A stretch of 64,000 nt of DNA from Thamnidium elegans. Lineage: Eukaryota > Mucoromycota > Mucoromycetes > Mucorales > Mucoraceae. The notes under the pieces are model-generated. The model was given only the letters and a program-made list of their open reading frames with translations, ran no database searches and was not told where the DNA came from. Positions 13,019-24,999 of the stretch are shown one piece after another; position 1 is the stretch's first letter; each line of letters starts with the position of its first letter. Location: NCBI GenBank assembly GCA_025201345.1, contig JAIXMG010000008.1, forward strand, positions 868,001 to 932,000. The letters run 5' to 3'. The position numbers were made by a program, and so were the translations under genes.

Positions 13019-14803
13019 TTATTGTGATATGGGAGTCATGGTATTATGATATTTACCAAAAGTAAGACCTAACCCAGATGAAGAAGAAGCAGAAGAAACA
13101 CGCCTACTTATATCAGGTCTTGTTTTAGTATCTTCTTCATCTTCATCATCTTCCGACAAATAAGGTGGTATAATGTTACTACTGATGCCGGAATTATTAA
13201 ATATTAATGTATGACCAGTTGATAAAGAAACGGTTGGAGTCACAGAACTGGTGGCATGTGGTAATAAAGAGGTTGAATAAGATGGTTGTTTGTTCATACT
13301 TGGTTGAGATAATCGATGTAAATTGTTTTGTACTGTATTTGTAGAAGCAGTAGTAGGGTGATAAGAAGAAACAGGCCGACTACTACTAACAATTTTAGCA
13401 GATGATTTACGACGATTACCAGCAAATGAAAATGATAACTTTCGAATGGACTGTCTTAACCTGTCCATGATTGTAATTGAGTCTGTTGTTTCCAAGTCAT
13501 TTGGTATATTCATGTAATGACGAGGATCAGATTTTATTATCCAATCTTGTATATCATTTAAATCTTCTGTAACCCAAGCATGCCTCTATAAAAATAATTT
13601 TTTAAAAATAAAAAATATGTTGATTAATTCATTAATGTCTTGTATTACCTTAACTTGGTCTAATGTAATGCGTTGATCTGGGTTCTTTGTTAATAATTTG
13701 TGTAATAAATCCTTCAATAGAGAATCGATTTCGAATCCTACTTGATCCTTCTTGGGAAATGTTAATGGTTGTGAAGGTATTGTATCAAATAATTCAAATT
13801 CGGTTGCTGCTATAAATGGACATTGACCAAATACAAAACAGTAGAGTGTAACGCCTAATGCCCAAACATCAATTGCTTTAGAGATACGTGGTCTTTTACT
13901 GGCTGAATCTCCTCCTGCACAACATAATTCGGGTGCGAAAAAAGCTGGTGTACCAGCTGTCTCTGCTAATTCTCGTTCGATATTTAAAAATACTGGATCG
14001 TTCGGATGAATCATCATTGTATTGGCATAGGCCGCTAGCAATTCGTTATAATAAGATACACCAAAATCAGATATCTTTGCTACACCGTCATGCGATAATA
14101 ATAAATTGGCTGGTTTAATATCTCTGTGGATAATACCTTGATAATGAACTACACGGACACATACAGAAAGAGAAAAAAAAATGTTTAAAAAAACATAATC
14201 TAAATATCCTATTTAAACCTTTACTTTACGATAATCTAATCCATTCACTATATCTCTAAATAATTTTCTTGCTGTATCGACTGTCATAACTGGAGCATCA
14301 TTCTCATCTCTCCATTCAATTTCACCTGTTTCGGTATACTCTAAAGCCATATAAATCTTTCGACTGGTTGGGTCGTCTAATACTTCACGTAATCGTACAA
14401 CATTTGGATGGCAACATTTTTTTAATATTGAAATTTCACGTCTAATCTTTAACTCGTTTTCTTTTGAAGCATGGTGATGTTGTTGTTGACTTCCTCTTAA
14501 TAAACTATAACCCATTTGTCTTCTTCGATTCTTTTTATCAACAATTTTGATAGCCTTTTAAAAAGATTACTGAGTTTTAACAGGCTTTTTTTTTTAAAAA
14601 AAAAAACAATAGAATATAATAGTTACAACAAGTTCACCAGTGTTCATATCTTGAGCTAGCTTGACTTTACCATGAACTCCTCTACCAATTTCTTTTATTA
14701 TTAAGAAATTGTTTAATATTTTATGACCTGTTTCTTGATCGTAATCTTTTGTAACTGAATTTGTTATAATAACTTCAGATGATGATGTAATATTAGGTTC
14801 CAT
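13019..14803 (-). CDS. Ser/Thr protein kinase, CaMKK / SNF1-activating kinase type
   Basis: Probable upstream kinase of SNF1/AMPK (family of Sak1, Tos3, Elm1 and fission-yeast Ssp1). Four exons (14803-14627, 14554-14230, 14148-13649, 13585-13019) give 522 residues. Kinase motifs in order: IKEIGRGVHGKVKLA (glycine loop), AIKIV after intron 1 (catalytic Lys), IHRDIKPANLLL, DFGVS, and TAGTPAFFAPELC, the last being typical of the CaMKK/Sak1 branch, followed by DVWALGVTLYCFVFG. A loop of about 30 residues lies between DFG and the activation threonine. The C-terminal 190 residues are Ser/Thr-rich and look regulatory. The exact orthologue among Sak1, Tos3 and Elm1 is not decidable from sequence alone. 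Confidence 0.88.
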
Positions 14804-15034
14804 TTACTTGTTGTCTCAGTACAGGAAAATTAAATAACAAAAAAAAAAAAAAAAAAAAAAAAAATAACAAAAAAAGCGGCGAAACTAAAAAAAAGAAAAA
14901 AAAAGAAAACAAAGAAGATGTAAGATATATATATTTTTTCCAGTTGATTTTTAAAGGTTGGAAAAAAATACACATATATATTCTTTCCTTTTTTGTTCTC
15001 TCTTTTTCTTTTTTTTTTCTTTCTAGTTTTATAT
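14804..15034. promoter_or_regulatory. Divergent promoter, kinase / PA-TM-RING gene
   Basis: A 231 bp interval between divergent starts, dominated by A runs near 14838-14862 and T/C-rich tracts at 14990-15025. Presumably carries both promoters. No specific site identified. Confidence 0.45.
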
Positions 15035-16027
15035 ATGATGAAAATAGGGTGGCTTTATCCTTTACTCTTTGGTACTTGTTATGTTTTTAAAGCGCATGGA
15101 TCATTACTTGTTATTGTAAATACACATAAATTTATAATCCCCGAATTTTCATTTTTTTAACTTTTGTTACTAGGCAACCAACGAAACGTATGCAGACCGC
15201 ATTGCATCGTTTGGTCCCCGATTATCGGAGAACGGAAAAGTAGGTTATTTGGTTGAACCATTTACTGATCCAACTGGTTGTAGTAAAGTAAATGCACCTT
15301 GTTCAGATTGGGTTGCACTGGTGAGAAGAGGTGGATGTTCATTTATAACTAAGGTAAGAAATATGCAAGCCTCTGGTGCAATTGCTGTTGCAGTAGGTGA
15401 TCCCGAACATCAGTCTGGTTGGATTACAATGTATGCGCCTGGTGATACATCTGATATTACTATACCAAGTGTCTTTTTAGCTAGAAATGAGTACAGAGCT
15501 TTACTTTATCTATCAAAAATTGTTGATTCTCCAATGAATATTTTATTACAATTAGATGATTTTATTACTTGGTAAAGTAAATTAATTAAGTAAAAAATTA
15601 AACTAACCTCTCCAAAAAAAATATAAATAGGCCTTTACTAGATATTTTAATGGTGATATTTGTTTCACCGAGCATTATGATGATATTTATTTACATTTCA
15701 TGGCAATTACGATTAAAGAGTAGAAAAAAATTAGAAGTGGCACCAATGGAATTTGTTGTACGATTAGGATTAAAACAATTTAGCTTTGAAAAATTGGGAG
15801 AAAACGAAGCCGAAGAGTGTGCCATTTGTTTAGAAGATTATATCAATGGAGAACAATTAAGAGTTTTGCCGTGTAAACACGATTTTCATACGTATTGTGT
15901 TGATGCTTGGTTAACTACTCAAAAGAAATTTGTAAGTTTTGTTTGTTTTGTTTCCAAAATATATTTATATTAATTTGTATACTAGTGTCCTATTTGTAAA
16001 CGAGATATAACTTGTAATCCTTGTTAG
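15035..16027 (+). CDS. PA-TM-RING E3 ubiquitin ligase (RNF13/GRAIL-like)
   Basis: Endomembrane ubiquitin ligase with a lumenal protease-associated (PA) domain and a cytosolic RING-H2 finger. Four exons (15035-15115, 15174-15571, 15631-15931, 15986-16027) give 273 residues. A signal peptide spans residues 1-22 ([15 protein letters not shown]). The PA domain follows with [20 protein letters not shown] and [11 protein letters not shown]. One TM segment comes next ([18 protein letters not shown]), then RING-H2: [24 protein letters not shown] and, after the last intron, CPICKRDI. The protein stops only six residues after the RING, so it lacks the long C-terminal tail of animal RNF13. Two adjacent ATGs (15035, 15038) make the start slightly ambiguous. 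Confidence 0.9.
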
Positions 16028-18150
16028 AAAAAATATATTATTTGTGTATATAGCATATCAATCATAACTGCCGAAATATTAAAAAAGAAAATCATTATCG
16101 TCATTTCATACATACATAAAATTTATAGTTTTTTTATTATTCATTGATGATTATAGCGATATTTGAAATCGACCCTTTTTACTCTGCTTTGGTATTATAC
16201 GTGTAAAAAGAGAGAGAGAGAGAGAGAAATGTCTAAAGCACGTTTTTTACGAATTCATTGTATTAAATACATGTAACTCCTCTTTAAATGTTTTTGGTAA
16301 ATTTCCCATAAATTCGGATTTCTATTTTTGGTAAAAAAGCTCATTGGGTCGATTGGGTTATTTCTTTACTTGGAAAAAAAAACAGATAAAGTATCTTTGA
16401 AAGGCTAATCTATTTATTTCTTAAATGTAATTGAGACAGTAAAAAGACTAATAATTAATAAAAAGCTGGCACCAAAAAGGGGAGGAAGCTACTTTTTTAT
16501 AATTTTAAATCAAACGAGTAACAGAAAAAAATAGATAAAAACTTAGGATATCATGTACTGTTTTATGCGCGATATTGCACTACTGTAGTTCATTATACTT
16601 GGTAAATTTCATATTAAGAGATAGTTAGTAGAAATAGTAGAGATTTATTTACAAAAGAACTGGTTTTTCAAGTATACAATCTTTGAGGGGAAAACAACCC
16701 CCTTCTTTTTTTTTTTTACGAGTCTTCATTTTTCTAAATATGTCATTATACAATTATTTTTCGATTCTGTGGTAATTGAAATAATAAAGAGCGTTAAAAA
16801 AAATAAAATAAAAAAAAAACTTCGTCATACGCTTTTAATTTGTAATATTACGTAAACACGTAATATGTAATCAGAAATAGTACTTTTTGTAAACTTTAAT
16901 ATACTGTCAAAAAGGGATCGCCTTTATTTTAATAACAAACGTTTTTTTTTTAAAAAAAAAGAAAATTACCATTCTACTGTAATAAAACGTGTTGTGAATA
17001 ACTAATTATATGCAGATAAATACAGATAACCCATTGAACACTAAATATGGTAATAAGGATTACTAAATGTGCTTAATATTTTATAATCGCGATTCTTCTA
17101 GATGCATTGTAAAAGTTCACAAGGATTTCTATCTTCAAAAAAAAAAAAAAAAAAAAAAAAAAGAAAAGAAGTATATGTGAGAAGACGTTTTTTTATAAGC
17201 GCTTACTTTCTAAAATTGACTAATTAAATTTCGGTGTACCTTTTTTTTATGTAATTCACATAATTGTTTTTTTAAGACACATGCCCTCGCGCGCGCGCCT
17301 CCTTTTTTTTTCACACATTGTATTTATTTATCTTTGGTTTTTATAAAATATTAAATTTGTAACGTAAAAACTGTATTAAAACAAAAAAAAAACCAAAAAA
17401 AAATGTTGTTTGAGGTAATTATTTGTGTATTAAAAAAGAAAGTTTTTTTTTTTTTTTTTTTTTTTTTTGTAGATTTTTTAAACAAACGGATGTTTTGCTA
17501 AATAAAGAAAATCTTTGGTGTTCATACTACATTGCATGAATTAAAAAAAAACAGTGTCTTTAGTTAGTTTAATATATTGTTTACAACATTCTGTAAAAAT
17601 ATTTTTTTTTCTAATATTTTTTTTTTCAAAAAAAAAAAAGCTTAAAAGTATAAATGGAACCGGCTTTTATCTAGTTTTTTTTTAATGTAAGGCTTCTTTT
17701 TGTTTCATATATCTTTTCTTTTAAAAAAAAAGTTGGAATAATATGAATCAAGTTTGTATTTTTTTTTTTTTTTTTTTAATTAATTTAAAAGGGTGAAAAA
17801 TTTTGATACTGCATAAAAATATTAAATAGATATCAACAACAATAATAATAAAAAGTTTACAACAAAATTTTTCAACCCCCCCCCCCCAAAAAAAAATAAT
17901 TATAAAATGACGATTTCTAATGAATAAATCGACACTGACTGGTTCATTCTTTAAGATAAAGAACTTGTTCCTGTATGCAAGTTTCAAATCTTAAAAAAAA
18001 AAAAAAAAGAGAGGGCGTGTAACGCGCTAAACGAATTCGATTGTACTACAAATGAACGTATATAAAAATAAGATTTTTTTTTAATCTTACACAATTCTTT
18101 TTTTCTTTTTTCTTTTTTTACATATTATAATCTAGACCCTTAAAAAAATT
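16028..18150. other. Long non-coding region
   Basis: About 2.1 kb without a credible gene. It holds an (AG)n run near 16208-16227, a T8A9 palindromic block near 16940-16957, a (CG)n block at 17288-17298, several poly(A) and poly(T) runs and a C/G homopolymer near 17877-17887. The short frames here are homopolymer artefacts. Confidence 0.5.
17288..17298. repeat. (CG)n dinucleotide block in AT-rich DNA
   Basis: An 11-bp alternating CG tract, striking because CpG is rare in the surrounding sequence. Alternating purine-pyrimidine of this kind can adopt Z-DNA. No function inferred. Confidence 0.6.
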
Positions 18151-18224
18151 ATGAAGGGGTTTTTTAATGGTGAGACAAAAAAAAAAAGTTAGAAAAAAAA
18201 AAGCAGGGAGTTAAAAAAAAAATT

Positions 18225-18259
<35 letters not shown>

Positions 18260-19260
18260 TACAACCATCATCTGCAGAAGAATGGTATAATCAAGGAAAG
18301 ACACTTTATATCAATGGTAACTTTAAAGAATCCATTCAATGTTATTTAAAAGCAGCAGAAAGTCAACATGTTGAATCATTAAGAGAGTTGGGTTACGCAC
18401 ACAAGATTGGTAAAGGTGTTGAGGCAAACTATACTAAATCAATTGAATGGTATTGCGTCGCGGATGAAAACAGTGGTTACGCCGGAAATAATTCTGCGCG
18501 GTTATGTATCGCCGAAATGTTTAGAGAAGGAGGACCAGGTTTAGATCAAGATTTTAAACAAGCACTGATATGGTACAAGAAAGTGATCGACAACATTCAT
18601 GACACAAATAGTAACAATTACACTTATTCGCGTATGGGTGAGTTATTCCAAACAGGTGGACCTGGTATCGAAAAAAGTCATTGTTCAGCAAAATTTTGGT
18701 ATGAGAAATGTCGTTTAGGTGATTATCCCTGGATGATTATTGCTAGCTTTTATAGAGATGGTGGATACGGTATTGAGAAAAATTATGTAAAAGCAATTGT
18801 TTGGTATAGTCAAGTCAAAGAAGAAAAATATATTTATGAGGCTAGTTTTAATATGGGATTCATGTACCAACACGGAGGATATGGAATTACAAAAGATTAC
18901 AAGGAAGCTTTAGTTTGTTACGAAAAAGCAATCTCAAATAATCGATTTGATTCGCGTATTCATATAGGTCAGATATATGAAGTAGGTGGCTATGGTGTAT
19001 CAAAAGATCGAGAGGAAGCTTTAAAATGGTATACAAGTGCTCTTGAAAATGGAAATGAAAATGCGCGAGAGCATATTGAAAGGCATAACAGTACTCTTTT
19101 ACCTATCGTGCTTCCAACTACTGAAGAACTTAAAGAGGAACAACAAAAATTACAAAAAGCGTACAAAAAAATTTTATCTTTGAAAGCGGAATTGGAGTTA
19201 AACGATGCCGGAGTTAGGGACTTGTTAGAAAGAGGAAACGCTTTTACAAGGAATATATAG
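18151..19260 (+). CDS. Sel1-like (TPR-type) repeat protein
   Basis: Sel1 repeats form superhelical scaffolds; in fungi such proteins include Chs4/Skt5-like and ERAD adaptors, but no specific role can be assigned here. Proposed two exons: 18151-18169 (ATG AAG GGG ..., MKGFFN) and 18260-19260, giving 339 residues in frame. This start was chosen because the main exon opens directly after a long poly(T)-AG acceptor with no internal ATG until well into the repeats. Repeats are recognised by A/GxWYxKA-type helices followed by GGxGxxKD/EYxxA: for example GGPGLDQDFKQALIWYKK, GGYGIEKNYVKAIVWYSQ, GGYGITKDYKEALVCYEK, GGYGVSKDREEALKWYTS. A short coiled coil (TTEELKEEQQKLQKAYKKI) ends the protein. Confidence 0.8.
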
Positions 19261-20217
19261 ATTTTTTTTACTACTTGTTTATTATCATTTTTATTGCATA
19301 GACAGTGTTCATATTATTATTATTATTATTATTATTTTTTGTATCTCCCTTTCTTCCCCTCTTTTTTTTCTTTAAAAAAAAAATAAAGTAAAATAAACTA
19401 TAAAACGTATGATTGTAGATTTTAACATCAGACTTTTTGGCTAGAGTATATGTTTTGAGTAAAGTGTTCGTAGCAGTATCTATTAATAGTTGCCATAAAC
19501 CAATAAAAAAAATAGAAGAAAAACTCTATCATATATCGCAAATGAAAGCTGTTTAGAATGCGTAATACATATAAAAGAAGGGTCAGAGGTAAGGGAAAGA
19601 TTATTTTTTTCTCCGTCGTGATGGGAACAAACACATGATAATTGTACTTGAAACTACCATATCCAGGTATATGTATTGATGTATATATATATTGGCAAGG
19701 CCAGGGTATTGCTAACCTTAATTTTGTACACAATCTAATGCAGGTATTATAACGCAAAGTTACACATATTATTACATTTACACAATCGTCAATTGAATAG
19801 ACTATGCGAGGGTTTCTATTATATGACTCTACCGCGTCTCTTCTGTTTTAACGTTGATTCTATAAAAAGAAAGAGGTACAAGTGAAATAAGTAACTCATC
19901 GGTTGGGGCCGGTGCATAAATAAAGTATCCAACATAAAGCTTAGGTAGCTACTTTTATGGTTCATATTTAAGATATCATCGATTGTTACTTTTTTTGTAT
20001 TTTAGATAAAAAAAAAGGAAGGTCGTTGTTGCTTTAATTAATGTTTAATACTATCAGTGTAAAAAATAATCAAAGAAAAAAATAACTAAAGAAAGAAAAA
20101 ACCAAAGAAAAAAAACTACCTATACTTGGCTTAAAATAAGTAACTAGTACTGTTTTCGTTTAAACAATATATATTTAAGGTAACGTTCATTCGTTTTATT
20201 TTGTTTTGTTTCATTTT

Positions 20218-20310
20218 TTTCCTTTTTCCCCTCTCTCTTTTTTTTTCTCTTTTTTTTTCTCTTTTTTTTTCTCTTTTTTTTTCTCTTTTTTTTTATTTTT
20301 TTTTTTTTAG
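20218..20310. repeat. Tandem CTCTTTTTTTTTT-type repeat
   Basis: Six or so copies of a roughly 13-bp unit made of CTC followed by a T run. The reverse strand reads as a Lys/Arg-rich frame that is an artefact of the repeat. Confidence 0.75.
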
Positions 20311-21411
20311 GTCTTTTAAGAAGAGAGAAAAAGTAAATAAATAATATACCCAACATTAGGCTTAGGAAACGACCTGTATCTCTCTTTTGCAAATATAACA
20401 ACGGCTAAGTATATAAAAATATACCGGGGAAAAATATACACTTTTTTTTTATACTGTTTCAAGAATACCTGCTTAATAATTATTTTTTTAGATTTTTTTT
20501 TAGATTTTTTTTAGATTTTTTTTTATTACTAGATGGGTATATCTTTTCAGTATCAATCTATAAGATATAAAGTAGTATTAAAAGCTCTAGAATATGTTGA
20601 TAGATATGTTTTATGTAAGGAAAGTCGTATAAGTTGATAGTTTATGGAATAAAATAGATCAAGGATAAAAAAGGGAAAAAAAAGGGAAAAAAAGGGAAAG
20701 AATAAGGAAAAAAGCTTTCAAGGTACAATTTATCGAGTACATAGAGCATATTGTCGATGATAACATCATTACTAGCATCATCAATAGTGCTAGCTTATTG
20801 TCATTATATATATAGTAGACATTTTATTCACCTAGTAAAGCAGAGACACTATTGTAAAAGTTTTTGCTTTTTTTTTTAAAAAAAAAAAAACGAAAATAAA
20901 ACGAAATGAAAGAAAAAACTCAAAGAGATACAAAAGATAGATATATCTCCTGCATTTTTTTATTATTCTTAAACATATTTAATGATATATAGTGATTTAT
21001 TTCAGTTATTCGTTATCTAGAGATGGATAATATATTTTCGAAGGAAAATCGAGGAGATGAGAAATATTTATCGCAAATGCTAGGCGTTTTAAAAAGGATC
21101 AAGGAGACCTATAAAAGTTTATAATAGTTTTATAGTCCAAGATAGAATTGAGAATAAAAAACAATTCAAACGTAGATGTCAATAATATGCTTATAACCTA
21201 CTTGTAACGTTATTAGAACACGTTTTAATTAAACTAGAAATTCCTTCGATATTATTTTAAACTAGAATCTATCGCAATGTGTGGCTTTGCTTATTTTTTT
21301 TTTCCCCATAGACATCCTTAAAATGAGAAAGATCCAATTGAGGGCTTTTTTTTTAAAAAAAAAAAAAAAATCGCGAAAAAACTTTAAAGCGATTTTTATT
21401 GGTGTTGACGC

Positions 21412-21648
21412 ATGCATAGTTTAATTTTGACGTTCAAATTAGGTAATGTCTCCCCCCCAACTTCTTTTTTAGAGCGGTTCATTAATACATCCTACCAACT
21501 GGGAATAGATGTTATTGGAGCAATGAGCCTGTGGGCCTTTGTAAGAGATAAGATTTCTGACATTTTTAAACTTGTATGTTTAAAAGACCGCGCATTCCTC
21601 CCCCGAATTGTCGCGGATATAATTGATAAAAAAGAAGATATTAATTGA
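21412..21648 (+). CDS. Small ORF, unrecognised, doubtful
   Basis: A 78-codon frame with balanced composition (for example FLERFINTSYQLGIDVIGAM) unlike the homopolymer-driven frames around it. I do not recognise a family. No flanking splice sites join it to other exons that I can see. It could be a small gene, an exon of a decayed gene or chance. Confidence 0.2.
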   Translation: MHSLILTFKLGNVSPPTSFLERFINTSYQLGIDVIGAMSLWAFVRDKISDIFKLVCLKDRAFLPRIVADIIDKKEDIN

Positions 21649-21772
21649 AAAATATTAATGTTTCAGAAAAACCACTCTGTAAAGGTTACGCTTGGCATTA
21701 AAGAAGCTACAAATGGGAGGTCGGGGTTGGGGTTATCTCTTCAATATAACAGTACCCCAATAAAAGTGAACT

Positions 21773-21895
21773 AGTGGTGGACAGTGTGTCTTCAACTCCG
21801 TTTGAGACAGAAAAGGTATTTCATAATTTTCAGTGCTTAAAATAAAATACTTTTTAAAAAACCCAAGGTATTTTGGAGACACAGGGTCCACCATT
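21773..21895. repeat. Short inverted repeat, possible MITE remnant
   Basis: Arms 21773-21793 (AGTGGTGGACAGTGTGTCTT plus one base) and 21875-21895 (reverse complement begins AATGGTGGACCCTGTGTCTC) match at about 17 of 21 positions and enclose about 80 bp. The size and the GTGGTGGAC motif suggest the ends of a small inverted-repeat element, but one copy is not proof. Confidence 0.4.
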
Positions 21896-22705
21896 GAACG
21901 CGGTGAATAGCAATATCAGATAGCTACATGTAACAGAGAACTCTTACAAGCTCAAACTGATGATTTTAAGAGCGTTACGCCAATGCTTTTAAAACATGGT
22001 GAGAACGTTTTTTTTTTTTTCGATTTACTAACAACATAAATGGTAAAAGTTAAAATTCTGCAAGATTTAATATATATGACAATTAACCTTGTAAAAAACA
22101 GAGATAAAAACTAGCTATGATGGCGTTTCTGATGAAGGCTTAATACAAAGATATATATAAGAAGTGGTATGATTGTTTAATATTTTCCGTAGTCATCACC
22201 TCTATTAGCATTATCTCTATTTTCTATTTGCGGGTCTATTATTATGGTAAGAATGATTTTTTTTATTTATACACATGCATACAAACTTATACTTATTATT
22301 TTTATTAGACCATTTTTTTTAAAGATTGTTTTTTTATAATACACTGTTGCCTCGCTTGTCTATTATTGTTTTGAATATAGTTTGACCTGTTTATTTATAT
22401 GTGTATCTATCATTTTTAATTTATATTATAAGACAGTTTAATTGTTTTTGTTTTATATGTAATAAGCTATACTGTTCTATTAAAGAACACACATTAGCAA
22501 TACTGAACTACTTTGTACCTCCCTCGGAAAGGGTACATTTGCTTATACATACAACACAGAGATAGATAGAATGATAAATAATAACTTGGACGTGTTATTT
22601 TGATATATAATCCATATTTTTAGCAGTTGATAAAAAAAAATGTGTATAAAAAGCTATCAGTTTGTTTTCTTTTTTCTTTCTTCCACTGCTCTCCTTTTGC
22701 TAAAA

Positions 22706-22866
22706 ATGGGTAAAAGAAAACGAAAAAAACATCGCGAAGAACAAGAACGTAAGAGGCTTCCCTGTTATACTTATGATGCTCTTGATGATCGGAATGGTTC
22801 CTACTGGATACACGCAATGACAAAAATTTTTTTTAAACAAAACTTTCCTCCTTTTTCTATATGTTA
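22706..22866 (+). CDS. Small basic ORF, doubtful
   Basis: From the ATG at 22706 a 53-codon frame begins MGKRKRKKHREEQERKR and includes CYTYDALDDRNGSYWIHAM. A TATA-like stretch lies about 100 bp upstream. The start looks like a genuine nuclear-protein N-terminus, but the frame ends soon and I recognise no family. It may be the first exon of a lost or truncated gene. Confidence 0.2.
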
Positions 22867-23435
22867 ACAATATATATCTTTTTCGCCCCTGGTTACCTGA
22901 AAAATATACGCTTTAAAGCGGTGGTGCACCAGGTTGTGCTTCGCCGCCTGTGCGGTTTGAATACTTCGGGTAGAGTAGAAATATTTTAAAGAATTTAAAT
23001 ATTAAAGCTAACATTTTTTTATTTCCTTTTTGAGATCTGAAATATTGATACTATTCAGTATAAAAAGGCTATTTTCAAACATAATATATTTAGTACTACA
23101 TTGCTCTCAAAATGAAGAGAAAAAAGTAGTGTTTTAAGGGTGTTTTTATTTTTCTTTTTATATACACGCATACATGTATATATAAAAAAGTACTGAAATG
23201 TTATTCGCTGTTTTTATTGATTTGCAGGAGAATAAATAATAAATGCGTTTGAACGCGACAAATATGATTACAAAGTAGTACAATCACTGTTATCTTTTTT
23301 CTTGATCCGTAAAAAAAAAGGCTTGTATATACACATATACATGTATATTTTTAAAATAAAATCAACAAGTTTCAAGATTTTAATAATGCAATGAAAGAAA
23401 TTATAATAATAATAATAATAGTATATATAGTTATT

Positions 23436-23959
23436 TTAAATCTTCTTTCCAGTCTTTGTATTTCCAATAAGAGATTTATGAATATGAGGAAGAACACCAC
23501 CACCAGCAATGGTGGCTTTAATAAGCGCGTCAAGTTCTTCATCACCACGAATAGCCAATTGTAAATGTCTTGGTGTAATACGTTTTACTTTAAGATCCTT
23601 TGTGGCATTTCCTGCTAATTCAAGAACTTCAGCTGTAAGATATTCGAGAATAGCTGCAGTGTAGACAGCAGCCTTTGCACCAACGCGTGCATTGCTGTGT
23701 CCTTTTGCTTTTAAATAACGATGAATACGACCTACAGGAAACTAAATAAAAAATGTTCCTAAACATGAATACATTTACTAGAAAAATAAAATAATAGGTA
23801 GTTTACCTGAAGACCTGATCGAGCAGATTGAGATAAAGTAGGAACTTTGTCTTTACGATCAAATTTGTTTGCAGAGGTATCGGGTGCAGCACTATCAGCC
23901 TAAGTATTGATTAGTCTTTTATATAAGTATAACAAAATGTGAGAATTTTAAAGTACCAT
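23436..23959 (-). CDS. HTZ1: Histone H2A.Z variant
   Basis: Replaces H2A in promoter-proximal nucleosomes; deposited by SWR1. Three exons give 133 residues: ATG alone (23959-23957), 23899-23807 and 23741-23436. The core reads SQSARSGLQ / [40 protein letters not shown], then [20 protein letters not shown]2A.Z-specific features are the extended acidic-patch sequence [21 protein letters not shown] and the lack of an SQE/SQEL C-terminus. No other in-frame ATG exists in exon 2, so the start codon must come from an upstream exon, and ATG followed directly by GTACTT provides it. Shares a promoter region of about 700 bp with the myosin gene. Confidence 0.93.
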
Positions 23960-24676
23960 TATATTTATATAGTTTTTTTTTTATTGTTCTTGAGATTTAA
24001 ATAATTCTTGGTTCAAGTACAATAGCTCGTCCTATTTCTTTTTTTTTTATATAAAGATTTGTTATCGTTCTCGTTATTAAACTGGTAATTTAAAGAAAAA
24101 TAAAAAAGGGAAAAAAAAAGTTTTTTTTTTATGAGTTCCTTTTTGGAAAGAAAGGGAAAGAACAAGAAAGAAAATTTATGGCGACGTGAACTTCGCTTTT
24201 TTAAATCAAGTTTTTACTGCCTTATAGGGAATGGTTAGTCTTTTGTTGTTTGCCTTTTACTTCTTCTTTTTTTATATGTAAATGGTGTCAACTCTGTACA
24301 GTTGAAAAGAGTGTAGTATAAAATATCCCTTTTTTTTGTTTGCCTTGCATCTAAACCCTTTTTAGCCTAGAATTGATAACGTATTTTTTTTTTTTTTTGT
24401 TATTTTTTACACGTAGATAGAAAGAAACCTCACTATCATCATTTTATCAATGAACACAATTTTACTGATACGTTAGTCATCTACAAGAGGATGTGTTTCT
24501 TTGTTTTTAGCTTTTTTACAAAAATAAATAAACTCAGTAGTAGAAGGGTATAAAAATGAGATCATAAAGGGAAAACTGGTGCAACCCTGAGTTCTACTTT
24601 TAGGTTTCTTCCTTGTTTATTTTTATTTTTATCCTTTCTCTTTTCTTTTTATTAAAAAAATAGTTATAATTATAAA
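23960..24676. promoter_or_regulatory. Divergent promoter region, H2A.Z / myosin I
   Basis: 717 bp between divergent start codons. It contains T-rich tracts on both sides, with a long pyrimidine run at 24600-24655 just before the myosin start. No named motif identified. Confidence 0.45.
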
Positions 24677-24968
24677 ATGGCAAAGGTAATAATAAAAACG
24701 AAAACTTTATATCATTTATAAACTAAAACATGTAAAATCATAAATAGAAATTGTTAGGAAAGAAAACAGGTGGTGAAAAAATTAAAGCAAAGCGTCCTGT
24801 GAGAGCTGATTGGAAAGATGGTGTGAAAAAGAAACAAGTAGGTGTTTCTGACATGACAATGTTGACAAAGATTACAAATGAAGCAATCAATGAAAACTTG
24901 CAAAAGAGATGGCAAAACGCCGAGATTTATGTAAGTATATAAACTTTCTTTAACTTTTCAAAAGCTAA

Positions 24969-24999
<31 letters not shown>

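Larger units (their letters stand above)
19261..23435. other. Long low-complexity non-coding region
   Basis: More than 4 kb with no firm gene. Contents: an (ATT)n run near 19315-19336; tandem T-rich repeats at 20218-20310 (unit about 13 bp, CTC plus T run) and 20488-20530 (TTTAGA-like unit); a GGGAAAA tandem near 20670-20700; T/A palindromic blocks near 20870-20890 and 21347-21370; a small open frame at 21412-21648; a short inverted repeat at 21773-21895; a small open frame at 22706-22866; and a GC-rich islet at 22915-22985. Confidence 0.5.

Noticed and set aside
20144..20401. Lys/Arg-rich frame on the minus strand
   Set aside because: Produced entirely by the tandem T-rich repeat; no start context or family signal.
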